Source of the DNA: Myceligenerans pegani
Lineage (GTDB): Bacteria; Actinomycetota; Actinomycetes; Actinomycetales; Cellulomonadaceae
Direction of reading: 5' to 3'
Assembly (NCBI RefSeq): GCF_014892515.1
Contig: NZ_JADBGR010000088.1
Location: 1 to 64,000 of the forward strand
Length of the DNA: 64,000 nt
Made by a program: the position numbers and the translations under genes. Positions 19,741 through 26,923 of the stretch are shown piece by piece. Position 1 is the stretch's first letter, and every line of letters starts with the position of its first letter. Under the pieces are notes generated by a model. It was not told the DNA's origin. It did not search any database and saw only the letters and a list, made by a program, of their open reading frames with translations.

Positions 19741-21213
19741 ATGAACTCATCCCGGATCCGACCGCTGCGCCGGCTCTTGGCCGGACTGGCCGCGCTGGTC
19801 CTGCTCCCGGCCACGGCCGTAGCCCTCTCGACGGCTCCCGCATCCGCCGCCACCAGCCAGTTCCGGGGCATGAACTGGGCCGTGCTCGGCGACAACTTCA
19901 GCACCGGCATCCTCGTCCTGGACGGGCTGTCCAGCTCCGACAGCTACTCGACCGTCAAGGCGAAGGCGAACGCCCTGTACGACGACATGGAGTCGAGCCT
20001 CCAGGTCAACACGGTCCGCCTGCCCGTCAACACGCACACGGTCGGCTCCTCCTGGTGGGCGAGCTACCGGGGCACGATCGACGCCGCGACCGAGCGCGGC
20101 TGGAAGGTCGTCCTGGCGTACTGGGAGGACGGCGCCGCCTCCGGCGGGCGTGTCACCGACTACGCCGCGTGGAACGCCATGTGGTCCGAGGTGACCAACC
20201 GGTACGGCGGCAACAGCCTGGTCTACTTCGAGCCGATGAACGAGCCGCACGGCTACAGCTCGTCCGAGTGGCGCAACGTCGCCGCCGACTGGCTCGACCA
20301 CCACTACTCCGCCCCGGCCAACCGCGTCCTGATCGGCGGCACCGGCTACAGCCAGGACCTGCGCGACCTGTGCAACGACAGCCGCTTCGCCGGCACGCTG
20401 TTCTCGTTCCACCACTACGCCTTCTTCTACGGTGAGAACACCTACGACGGCTGGCGCAGCCACATGACGACCCGCCTGGGCAACTGTGCCTCGCGGGCGG
20501 TCGTGACGGAGTTCGGTGCCCCCATGAACGACGGCCGCAACTACGCGGACGGCGGGAGCACGGACAACTTCGTGCGACACATCCGCGCCGTCACCCAGGT
20601 CATGCGCGACAACGACATGGGCGCCACGTACTGGCCCGCCCTGGGCGGCAAGCCGGGCACCATCGGCTACGACTGGTACTCGATGTACGCCAAGAGCGGC
20701 AGCGGCACCGACCTGAACCTCTCGATCCGCAACACCTCGGGCGCGGACCGCCTGCGGTACGGATGGGGCGACGACGTCTCCGGTGGCACTCCGGGCGGCA
20801 CCGTGACCCCGATCGTCAACGAGACCTCCGGCAAGTGCGTGGACGTCGTGCAGGCCTCCACGGCCAACGCCGCGGAGATCATCCAGTACACGTGCTCGGG
20901 CGCGTCGAACCAGCAGTTCGAGCTGCGGGACCTCGGCAACGGGTACTACAACCTCGTCGCGCAGCACTCCGGCAAGTGCCTCGACGTGAACAACGCGTCC
21001 GCGGCCGACGGCGCCGCCGTCATCCAGTACACCTGCGGCAGCGGCACCAACCAGCAGTGGCAGCTGCGAGCGGTGTCGGGGTCCAGCTACGTCGAGATCG
21101 TGGCGCGCCACTCGGGCAAGTGCCTGGACGTGATCGGCCAGTCCACGGAGAACGGCGCCAGGCTGCAGCAGTACGCCTGCTGGGGCGGCGGCAACCAGCA
21201 CTGGGACGTCTGA
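19741..21213 (+). CDS. Secreted GH5-like glycoside hydrolase with ricin-type lectin domain
   Basis: A 490-aa secreted enzyme. The signal peptide is clear (RRLLAGLAALVLLPATAVAL, cleaved near ASAATS). The catalytic domain (about 40-330) shows FRGMNWAV, NTVRLPVN, the acid/base Glu in LVYFEPMNEPHG and the nucleophile Glu in AVVTEFGAP, the GH5/clan A pattern. A CBM13 ricin B-type domain fills about 355-490 with repeats SGKCLDV and QW-like ends (NQQFEL, NQQWQL, NQHWDV). It probably cuts a plant or microbial beta-glycan and binds it through the lectin. Exact substrate (cellulose, mannan, other) cannot be told. AGGAGG precedes the ATG by eight bases, and a long hairpin follows the gene. Confidence 0.88.
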   Translation: MNSSRIRPLRRLLAGLAALVLLPATAVALSTAPASAATSQFRGMNWAVLGDNFSTGILVLDGLSSSDSYSTVKAKANALYDDMESSLQVNTVRLPVNTHTVGSSWWASYRGTIDAATERGWKVVLAYWEDGAASGGRVTDYAAWNAMWSEVTNRYGGNSLVYFEPMNEPHGYSSSEWRNVAADWLDHHYSAPANRVLIGGTGYSQDLRDLCNDSRFAGTLFSFHHYAFFYGENTYDGWRSHMTTRLGNCASRAVVTEFGAPMNDGRNYADGGSTDNFVRHIRAVTQVMRDNDMGATYWPALGGKPGTIGYDWYSMYAKSGSGTDLNLSIRNTSGADRLRYGWGDDVSGGTPGGTVTPIVNETSGKCVDVVQASTANAAEIIQYTCSGASNQQFELRDLGNGYYNLVAQHSGKCLDVNNASAADGAAVIQYTCGSGTNQQWQLRAVSGSSYVEIVARHSGKCLDVIGQSTENGARLQQYACWGGGNQHWDV

Positions 21214-21241
21214 GCACGGACCTCCTGACCGAGCCGCCGGA

Positions 21242-21283
21242 GGATCGCGTGGGCGGGCGCGCCTGCGCCTGCCCACGCGATCC
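21242..21283 (+). terminator. Hairpin terminator after the GH5 gene
   Basis: GGATCGCGTGGGC (21242-21254) pairs perfectly with GCCCACGCGATCC (21271-21283), and GGCGC/GCGCC inside can extend the stem. It lies 29 bp past the GH5 stop and before the convergent DUF2306 gene, so it may serve both strands. Confidence 0.75.
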
Positions 21284-21343
21284 GACGGAGGAACCACGGT
21301 GCCCCGGTGCGGCCGGGACGGCGTCGGCCCGTGCGCGAAGCGC

Positions 21344-22075
21344 TCACCGGGCCCTGGGGATCCGTGCCCCCTTCCTCGGCTTCCGGTGGATCCACCACTC
21401 GGCGAAGAGCAGGTTCACCACGAACGAGACCCAGGCCGACGCGGCCGCGGCCCCCGCGATCTCGGGCGCGCCGAACGCGATGTCCGGGTCGGTGAGCGCC
21501 CCCGGTACGTAGACGGCGATGAGGATCGCGGCCCAGAACCGGTTGGTCACGATCGAGAAGGCCAGCGCGGTGCTCCGGATCATCCATTCCCGGTGGTCGC
21601 CGAAGCGACGCTGCCGCACCGCCCGGTAGCCGAGCAGGGTGCAGGCCAGCAGCAGGACGCCCAGCATCGTGTTCGCCACCTGCTGTGCGACGCCCGAACT
21701 GGGGAACTGGGCGATGTACAGCGCCGCGACGGCGGTCGGGATCGCGGTGGCGACGTAGACGCGCCCGCTCCACCGGTGCACGCGGGGGTGGTGGGCGCGC
21801 AGCCACGGCCAGAGCTGCAGCACGGCGGCGCTCAGCATGATCGACCCGGTGAAGATGTGGGTCACGAGCGCCGGGTAGAACGCCGGGCCGCGGTCCGTCG
21901 GGACCAGGGACTGCGCGGGGTCCAGGCCCACGTAGCGCGGCAGGGTCGTCGCGAGGAACGCCGCGGTGACGAGGGCCAGCGGAGCGATCCAGGGACGTCG
22001 CCACCAGCGCACCGGCCGGGGCGGACGGACCGGGGCGGGTGTGGGTGTCGTGTCGGTCGTCGTGTCGGTGGTCAT
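21344..22075 (-). CDS. DUF2306 family membrane protein
   Basis: A 243-aa integral membrane protein with about six hydrophobic segments. It has the family hallmarks: HIFTGSIMLSAAVLQLWPWL with a His in the first core helix, HPRVHRWSGRVYV, and GDHREWMIRSTALAF followed by TNRFW. Conserved His residues in helices hint at heme or quinone contact, but the role of DUF2306 is not established. The first 25 residues are Thr/Pro-rich and cytoplasmic. It is 43 bp downstream of the ABC permease on the same strand and probably shares its transcript. Confidence 0.82.
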   Translation of the reverse strand: MTTDTTTDTTPTPAPVRPPRPVRWWRRPWIAPLALVTAAFLATTLPRYVGLDPAQSLVPTDRGPAFYPALVTHIFTGSIMLSAAVLQLWPWLRAHHPRVHRWSGRVYVATAIPTAVAALYIAQFPSSGVAQQVANTMLGVLLLACTLLGYRAVRQRRFGDHREWMIRSTALAFSIVTNRFWAAILIAVYVPGALTDPDIAFGAPEIAGAAAASAWVSFVVNLLFAEWWIHRKPRKGARIPRAR

Positions 22076-22118
22076 GTCGTGCCTGCTTTCGCCGGGCCGG
22101 ATCGAACACTGGGGGTGG

Positions 22119-22886
22119 TCATCGCCGGGCCCGGAAGGCCAGGCCGGCCGCCACCGCGAAGGTCACGCCGAGCCCCAGGCACCAGGCCACGGCGAGCGCC
22201 GCCGCGCCGCCAGGGTCGGCGGCCGTTGCGACGTCGCCGGCGAGGAGCCCGCGCACGGTCTCGATCACGGGCGTGACCGGCTGGTGCTCGGCGAACCCGC
22301 GCATCCAGCCCGGCAGGGTGTCGACGGGCACGAACGCGCTCGACACGTAGGGCAGGAACATCACGATGAACGAGAATCCCCCGGCGGCGTCGGGCGACCG
22401 GACCAGGACTCCCACGAGGGCGGCGAGCCACGTGATCCAGCCGACGAAGAGCAGGATCATGCCCACGGCGGCGAGCCATTCCAGGGCCGACGCCTCGGGC
22501 CGGAAACCCATGAGGATCGAGACCCCGAAGACGATGGCGGTCGTCGCCAGGTTCTTCGCCAGGCTCGCGACGACGTGCCCCGACAGCACGGTCCAGGCGG
22601 TGACGGGCATCGACCGGAGCCGTTCCACCATGCCGCTCGACATGTCGTGCTCCACGGCCAGCGCGGTGTTCGCCGCGCCGAACCCGGCCGCCAGGAGGAT
22701 CACGCCCGGTGTCACGTAGTTGATGTAGTCGGTCCCGACGTCGAGGGCGCCGCCGAACACGAGCACGAACATGAGCAGGATGACCACGGGCAGCAGCACG
22801 GCGGTGATCATGGCGTCCACGTCGCGCGAGACGAGGCGCAGGCCGCGCACGGTCATGGTCGAGACGTCTCTGAGCAGGTACGTCAT
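22119..22886 (-). CDS. ABC-2 type permease (DrrB-like)
   Basis: A 255-aa membrane protein with six hydrophobic helices in the ABC-2 export-permease arrangement. PVVILLMFVLVFGGAL and GVILLAAGFGAANTALAVE are typical, and MVERLRSMPVTAWTVLSGH is the conserved coupling region of DrrB-type permeases. Its start overlaps the ATPase stop (ATGA), so the two are made together. With the ATPase it forms a half-size exporter of hydrophobic compounds, as in daunorubicin-resistance DrrAB. A divergent TetR gene controls the pair. Confidence 0.88.
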   Translation of the reverse strand: MTYLLRDVSTMTVRGLRLVSRDVDAMITAVLLPVVILLMFVLVFGGALDVGTDYINYVTPGVILLAAGFGAANTALAVEHDMSSGMVERLRSMPVTAWTVLSGHVVASLAKNLATTAIVFGVSILMGFRPEASALEWLAAVGMILLFVGWITWLAALVGVLVRSPDAAGGFSFIVMFLPYVSSAFVPVDTLPGWMRGFAEHQPVTPVIETVRGLLAGDVATAADPGGAAALAVAWCLGLGVTFAVAAGLAFRARR

Positions 22887-23851
22887 GCCGCCACCTCCGC
22901 CGCTCGTGCCGTACGGGCCCGACCGACGTGGCCGGTCAGGGTCAGGAAGACGTCGTCGAGGGTGGGCGTGCGCATCTCCCAGTGCTCGGGCGTGACCCCC
23001 ATGGCCTCGACCGTGGTGAGCACGGACCGGACGTGCGCGACCGAGCCGTCGGTCGGCACGCGCACCCGGGCGCCGTCGACCGTCGCGGCGGCCAGCGCCG
23101 GGGCGAGCCGGACCGCGTCGGACGGGGACGGGAGGGTGAGCTCCACGCCCGCCTCCCCCACCTGGCGCTTGAGCTGCGCGGGCGTGCCCTCGGCGGCCAC
23201 GCGGCCGCCGTCGACGAGCGCGACGCGCTCGGCCAGCCGGTCGGCCTCCTCCAGGTACTGCGTGGTGAGGAAGACGCTGGTGCCCTGCTCGACGACGTCA
23301 CGGACGACGTCCCACAGGGCCTGTCGCGATCGCGGGTCGAGGCCGGTGGTGGGCTCGTCGAGGAACATGATCCGGGGCCGGGTCAGGAGTCCCGCCGCGA
23401 GGTCGAGGCGACGACGCATGCCGCCCGAGTACGTGTCGACGCGCCGGCTCGCGGCGTCGGCCAGATCGAACGCGGTGAGCAGTTCGGCCACGCGGTCCCC
23501 CACCACGCGGCGCGGGAGGTGGGCGAGGTGGCCCATCATCGTGAGGTTCTCGGCGCCCGTCTGCCTCGCGTCGACGGCGACCTGCTGCCCCGTGAGGCTG
23601 ATGATCTCGCGGACCCGGCGCGCGTCGCGCACGACGTCGAACCCTGCCACCGTCGCGCGTCCGGCGTCGGGTCGCAGCAACGTGGCCAGGATGCGGACGG
23701 TGGTCGTCTTGCCCGCGCCGTTGGGGCCCAGCAGCGCGAGGACCGATCCCTCCTCGAGTTCCAGGTCCAGCCCGTCCAAGACGGGCGGGCCGGCGGAACC
23801 TCGCTTCGCGAAGGACTTGCACAGCCCTTCGGCGGTGACTATCGCACCCAT
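22883..23851 (-). CDS. ABC exporter ATPase (DrrA-like)
   Basis: A 322-aa ATPase. Walker A is LLGPNGAGKTTTVR, the signature is VDTYSGGMRRRLDLAAGL, Walker B is RIMFLDEPTTGLDPRSR, and the H-loop region carries FLTTQYLEEADRL (Gln in place of the usual His in this subfamily, as in DrrA). The C-terminal 100 residues hold the GVxPEHWEMRTPTLDDVFL element that contacts the permease in DrrA-type transporters. It is the first gene of the exporter operon and faces a TetR gene across a dyad-rich gap. The transported compound is unknown; drug export is likely. Confidence 0.9.
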   Translation of the reverse strand: MGAIVTAEGLCKSFAKRGSAGPPVLDGLDLELEEGSVLALLGPNGAGKTTTVRILATLLRPDAGRATVAGFDVVRDARRVREIISLTGQQVAVDARQTGAENLTMMGHLAHLPRRVVGDRVAELLTAFDLADAASRRVDTYSGGMRRRLDLAAGLLTRPRIMFLDEPTTGLDPRSRQALWDVVRDVVEQGTSVFLTTQYLEEADRLAERVALVDGGRVAAEGTPAQLKRQVGEAGVELTLPSPSDAVRLAPALAAATVDGARVRVPTDGSVAHVRSVLTTVEAMGVTPEHWEMRTPTLDDVFLTLTGHVGRARTARAAEVAA

Positions 23852-23910
23852 GGTCTCCCTCTCTCTCGCGGCCTCCGGGACTCCGGACTCTCTGACTCCC
23901 GGGTCGTTAC

Positions 23911-23950
23911 TGTGTATTTCCTACACGTATTAGTGTGTAGCGTAAACAGT
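23911..23950. promoter_or_regulatory. Dyad operator between DrrA-like and TetR genes
   Basis: CTACAC (23921-23926) and GTGTAG (23935-23940) are perfect arms around an 8-base centre, and flanking bases continue the symmetry (ACTGT at the left, ACAGT at the right, ending 23950). The AT-rich TACACGTATTAGTGTGTA core stands out. TTGACC on the minus strand (about 23958) could be the -35 of the exporter operon, placing the dyad on its -10 region. Binding by the divergent TetR is expected. Confidence 0.6.
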
Positions 23951-24006
23951 ATGCGGTCAAGACAGTTTCAAGTCGACCGCTCCACGGAGTGAGGCGACAA
24001 GGCAGG

Positions 24007-24915
24007 ATGGGAGTGATGAGCATCGACACGACGCCCGAGCCCGCCGGACAGCCGCAGGATCCGGCAGAGCAGCCGGGGGACGGCGGGGCGGACGGCGAGC
24101 CGCCCGCCACCCTGCAGCGCTTGTGGGGCGCCACCGCGCCGCGGCGCCGCGGGCCGAAGCCCGCGCTGTCCGTCGAGCGAATCGTGCAGGCCGCGATGGA
24201 GCTGGCCGACGCCGAGGGCCTCGCCGCCGTCTCGATGGCCCGCATCGCGGAGGCGGTCGGGTACACGCCGATGGCCCTGTACCGGCACGTGGCCGGCAAG
24301 GAGGAGCTGCTGGTCCTGATGTCGGACGCCGTGGCGGCCGATCTGCCCGACATCCCCACCGACGTCGGCTGGCGCGCGGGCCTGGAGGCCTGGACGCGCG
24401 CCCAGATCGAGATGGGGCTGACCCGGCCCTGGTTCCTGGAGCTGCCGCTGTCCGCCGCGATCCCCGGACCCAACCGCGTCCGCTGGCTCGACCAGGCGTT
24501 CGGGTTCCTGCGCGAGGTCGACCTGCCGGCCGACGAGAAGCTCGCCGTCGTCGGCCTGCTCGCGCAGCACGTCCTGGGCGAGACCCGTGTGCACGTCGAG
24601 TCCCGCCGCGCCGCGGCCCAGCAGGTGCGGCGCGAGGCCGGGCTGCCCGACGGAACGCCCGAGTCCGAACTCGACCCCGCCGCGCTCGCCGCGGCCGACC
24701 CCTATGCCGACTTCGAGGCCATGCTCGGCCGGTTCGCCTCCCCGGCGACCTACCCGCACCTGTTCGAGGCGTTCGCGGCGTGGGAGGGGACGACGGCGGA
24801 CGCACCCTCCGACGACGACATCGGCTTCGGGATCATGATCGTGCTCGACGGCGTCGAGGCCTACCTCCGCCGCCGCGGCGCCCTCCCGGCCGACGACTCA
24901 GGGGACCGCTCGTGA
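24007..24915 (+). CDS. TetR family regulator (long C-terminal domain type)
   Basis: A 302-aa protein. After about 50 disordered residues rich in Pro, Glu and Gly, the DNA-binding domain reads RIVQAAMELADAEGLAAVSM and RIAEAVGYTPMALYRHVAGK. The C-terminal domain (about 115-300) with RPWFLELPLSAAIPGPNRVR matches the TetR/AcrR C-terminal family usually found beside DrrAB-type exporters. A second ATG nine bases on (MSIDTT) is equally possible. Divergent from the exporter genes with a dyad between; autoregulation is likely. A 9-bp triplet repeat (GCGGCGATC, 24954-24980) follows the gene. Confidence 0.85.
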   Translation: MGVMSIDTTPEPAGQPQDPAEQPGDGGADGEPPATLQRLWGATAPRRRGPKPALSVERIVQAAMELADAEGLAAVSMARIAEAVGYTPMALYRHVAGKEELLVLMSDAVAADLPDIPTDVGWRAGLEAWTRAQIEMGLTRPWFLELPLSAAIPGPNRVRWLDQAFGFLREVDLPADEKLAVVGLLAQHVLGETRVHVESRRAAAQQVRREAGLPDGTPESELDPAALAAADPYADFEAMLGRFASPATYPHLFEAFAAWEGTTADAPSDDDIGFGIMIVLDGVEAYLRRRGALPADDSGDRS

Positions 24916-25042
24916 GCCGCGTCCCGTCGCACGGCGGAAGGCGACCCGCCGTCGCGGCGATCGCGGCGATCGCGGCGACACATCCCGCCCGAGCGCCCTA
25001 CGCGAGTGACCTTGCCCCGTGCGGCGCGCGAGGCGCCCCGGC

Positions 25043-25699
25043 CTACGGCCGGTGCACCTGCGCGAGGGCCGCGAACACCGCGCGGTTCAGGCGGAAGGCG
25101 AGCCGCGCCTCCGCCAGGACGGCATCGACCTCGGCGCCGTCGAGCCGGAGACCGTCGAGGCGCTCGCGGTAGACGTCCTTGAAGACCTTCGACTTCGGGA
25201 TCTCGGGAAAGCTGTAGAACGCGAGGCCCGCGCCGTCGAGGCCGTAGTGGCGCTCCATCATGCGCCGGACGATCTGCCCGCCCGACAGGTCGCCGAGGTA
25301 CCTGGTGTAGGCGTGGGCCGCGTAGTGCGGCAGGCTCGACCCGACCTCCCGGATCCGCGCGGCGTACTCGTGTGCAGCGGGCAGGATCCGGATCTCTTCG
25401 CGCCAGGCCGGCCCGTACAGGAACGCCAGGTCCTGCTCGATCACCGGCACCCGGGTGAGCTCGTCGAACACGAGCGTGCCGCCGCGGGCGTCGTCGCGCA
25501 CCGCCGCACTCGCCTCCTCCAGCGCCTCGTACACGACGAGCTGCTGGGCCGCGAGGTCCGCGTACGCGGCGCGGTCCAGGTCCCCCGACATGAGGTGCTC
25601 GATGAACGGCTCGCTCTCGGCGGCCGTGTGGTCGTCCCGCGTGCCGTCACGGAGCAGGGCGGACAGGGTGGGCGCGGCGTCGGCGGGAAGTGCACTCAT
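25043..25699 (-). CDS. Heme oxygenase (biliverdin-producing)
   Basis: A 218-aa cytoplasmic enzyme that opens heme to release iron, CO and biliverdin. The proximal His lies in DGTRDDHTAAES near residue 25, the distal helix has the diagnostic YLGDLSGGQIVRR, and FYSFPEIPKSKVFKDVYR is the family's C-terminal block. Size matches HmuO-type enzymes. The ATG MSALPAD has GGAG before it; the longer frame runs into the promoter. A DtxR/IdeR-like box lies about 100 bp upstream, so iron repression is expected, as for corynebacterial hmuO. No heme importer is next to it, so it may act on heme taken up by systems elsewhere. Confidence 0.93.
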   Translation of the reverse strand: MSALPADAAPTLSALLRDGTRDDHTAAESEPFIEHLMSGDLDRAAYADLAAQQLVVYEALEEASAAVRDDARGGTLVFDELTRVPVIEQDLAFLYGPAWREEIRILPAAHEYAARIREVGSSLPHYAAHAYTRYLGDLSGGQIVRRMMERHYGLDGAGLAFYSFPEIPKSKVFKDVYRERLDGLRLDGAEVDAVLAEARLAFRLNRAVFAALAQVHRP

Positions 25700-25780
25700 G
25701 AGGATCTCCGAGGGTGCGGGGTGCCGCGCGGCGAGCGGCACACGGTCCAGCGTGATGACAAGATGTCACCACGTTGCGGA

Positions 25781-25815
25781 ATCCTAGCAGGACAACTTAG
25801 GTAAACCTACCCTTA
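25781..25815 (-). promoter_or_regulatory. DtxR/IdeR iron box upstream of the heme oxygenase gene
   Basis: TTAGGTAAACCTACCCTTA (25797-25815) matches the DtxR/IdeR 19-mer consensus TTAGGTTAGCCTAACCTAA at 15 of 19 positions. On the minus strand a TAGGAT -10 box (25786-25781) lies just downstream, so the box would cover the -35 region. Iron-loaded DtxR/IdeR would then repress heme oxygenase. Confidence 0.75.
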
Positions 25816-25941
25816 TCTGCAATGTGGCCGCAGGCAGGCAAGTACCTGAGTGGCCGCGGGCATGTAGGAGGGATGTAGGCCGGGCGTAGCCGCCCCGTGC
25901 ATCGTCGCTCGTGACAGTCCCCCACGAGCGAGGAGTCAGCC

Positions 25942-26799
25942 ATGGAACTGACGAGAAGTCGTGTCGGCAAGGCCTTCGTGATGGTCCTGGCCCTGATCGG
26001 CAGCCTGCTGGTCACGACGATCGGCGCCCCGGCGGCCCAGGCCGCGACCGCCCGGAACGGCGTCTGCGAGAGCGGCGAGATCTGCTTCTACTACAACAGC
26101 AACAACGCCGGGTCCATCTCGGACCACGCGGCCAGCGACCTCGGGAACTACGGCACGGACCCCGCCACGTGCTACGTGTTCCGCACGGCCGGGCGCAACG
26201 GCTACAACCAGTGCATCAAGAACAACGTGGCCTCGGTCTGGAACCGCACGGGCAAGACGGTCCGGGTGCACTACAACTCCTACTACGGCGGCAGGTACGA
26301 CGCCGTCGCCGCCGGGGCCAAGCGCAACCTGTCCGCCGCCCTGAAGAACGAGAACGCCTCCCACGACGTGTCGCCGTTCCGCTCGGCGGACGGCTGCAAG
26401 AACAGCTTCGGCAACCCCCGCACCTGCGCGGGCGCCGTCTCCTGGGCCAAGGGCAAGGTCGGCGCGACCGGCTGGGGCGGCCTCTGCGACCGGTTCGTCG
26501 CGAACGCCTACGGGTGGTCCAACAGCGGCTCGCACACGGCATACATCCACTGGACCCAGATCCCGTCCACGCACAAGCACGGCGGTGACCGCACGGTCCC
26601 GGCCGGCGGCCTGGCCTTCTTCAGCGGCGGCAGCAGCGGCGCCGGGCACGTGATGATCTCGATCGGCGGCGGCGAGTTCGTCTCCAACGACATCGACGGC
26701 TACAACAGGATCTCCAAGGCGACCATCGCGGAGGTCGAGAACGAGTGGGGCCAGCGCTACCTCGGCTGGGCCCAGCCCTGGTTCAAGGTCAACCACTGA
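25942..26799 (+). CDS. Secreted peptidase-inhibitor I36-like domain fused to a C-terminal cysteine-peptidase-like (NlpC/CHAP-like) domain
   Basis: A 285-aa secreted protein. The signal peptide (MVLALIGSLLVTTIGAPAAQ) ends near AQAATA. Residues about 38-125 resemble the I36 family of small Cys-paired beta-sandwich inhibitors (GVCESGEICFYYNSNNAGS, paired Cys, SVWNRTGKTVRVHYN). The C-terminal half has CAGAVSWAKGKVG, then GLCDRFVANAYGW with a Cys at a helix start, and GHVMISIGGGEFVSND with a His, the order of a papain-like NlpC/P60 or CHAP active site. So it may cut cell-wall peptides while the N-terminal domain binds or inhibits. AGGAG lies six bases before the start. A strong hairpin follows. 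Confidence 0.7.
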   Translation: MELTRSRVGKAFVMVLALIGSLLVTTIGAPAAQAATARNGVCESGEICFYYNSNNAGSISDHAASDLGNYGTDPATCYVFRTAGRNGYNQCIKNNVASVWNRTGKTVRVHYNSYYGGRYDAVAAGAKRNLSAALKNENASHDVSPFRSADGCKNSFGNPRTCAGAVSWAKGKVGATGWGGLCDRFVANAYGWSNSGSHTAYIHWTQIPSTHKHGGDRTVPAGGLAFFSGGSSGAGHVMISIGGGEFVSNDIDGYNRISKATIAEVENEWGQRYLGWAQPWFKVNH

Positions 26800-26806
26800 C
26801 CTCGGT

Positions 26807-26838
26807 GGTGCCCGGCGGGCGGCGGCCCGCCGGGCACC
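26807..26838 (+). terminator. Strong hairpin terminator
   Basis: GGTGCCCGGCGGGC (26807-26820) and GCCCGCCGGGCACC (26825-26838) form a perfect 14-bp GC stem with a 4-base loop, eight bases past the I36-fusion stop. The convergent AfsR-type gene ends at 26924, so the hairpin may end both transcripts. Partial copies (GCACCGCT) follow within 60 bp. Confidence 0.85.
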
Positions 26839-26923
26839 GCTGGCTCGCCGAGCACCGCTGGGCCGCCGACCCGCCAGCCGGGCACCGCTCCCGGCGCGGC
26901 CGCTCGAGCCGCGGCCGGACCGG

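Noticed and set aside
22072-22479. Antisense-like minus-strand frame within the DrrB-like permease gene
   Set aside because: Second reading frame of the same strand over a gene with clear membrane helices; Arg-rich and without motifs.
24954-24980. Three GCGGCGATC units as a short CRISPR-like or iteron array
   Set aside because: Only three 9-bp units without spacers; too small and too simple for either.
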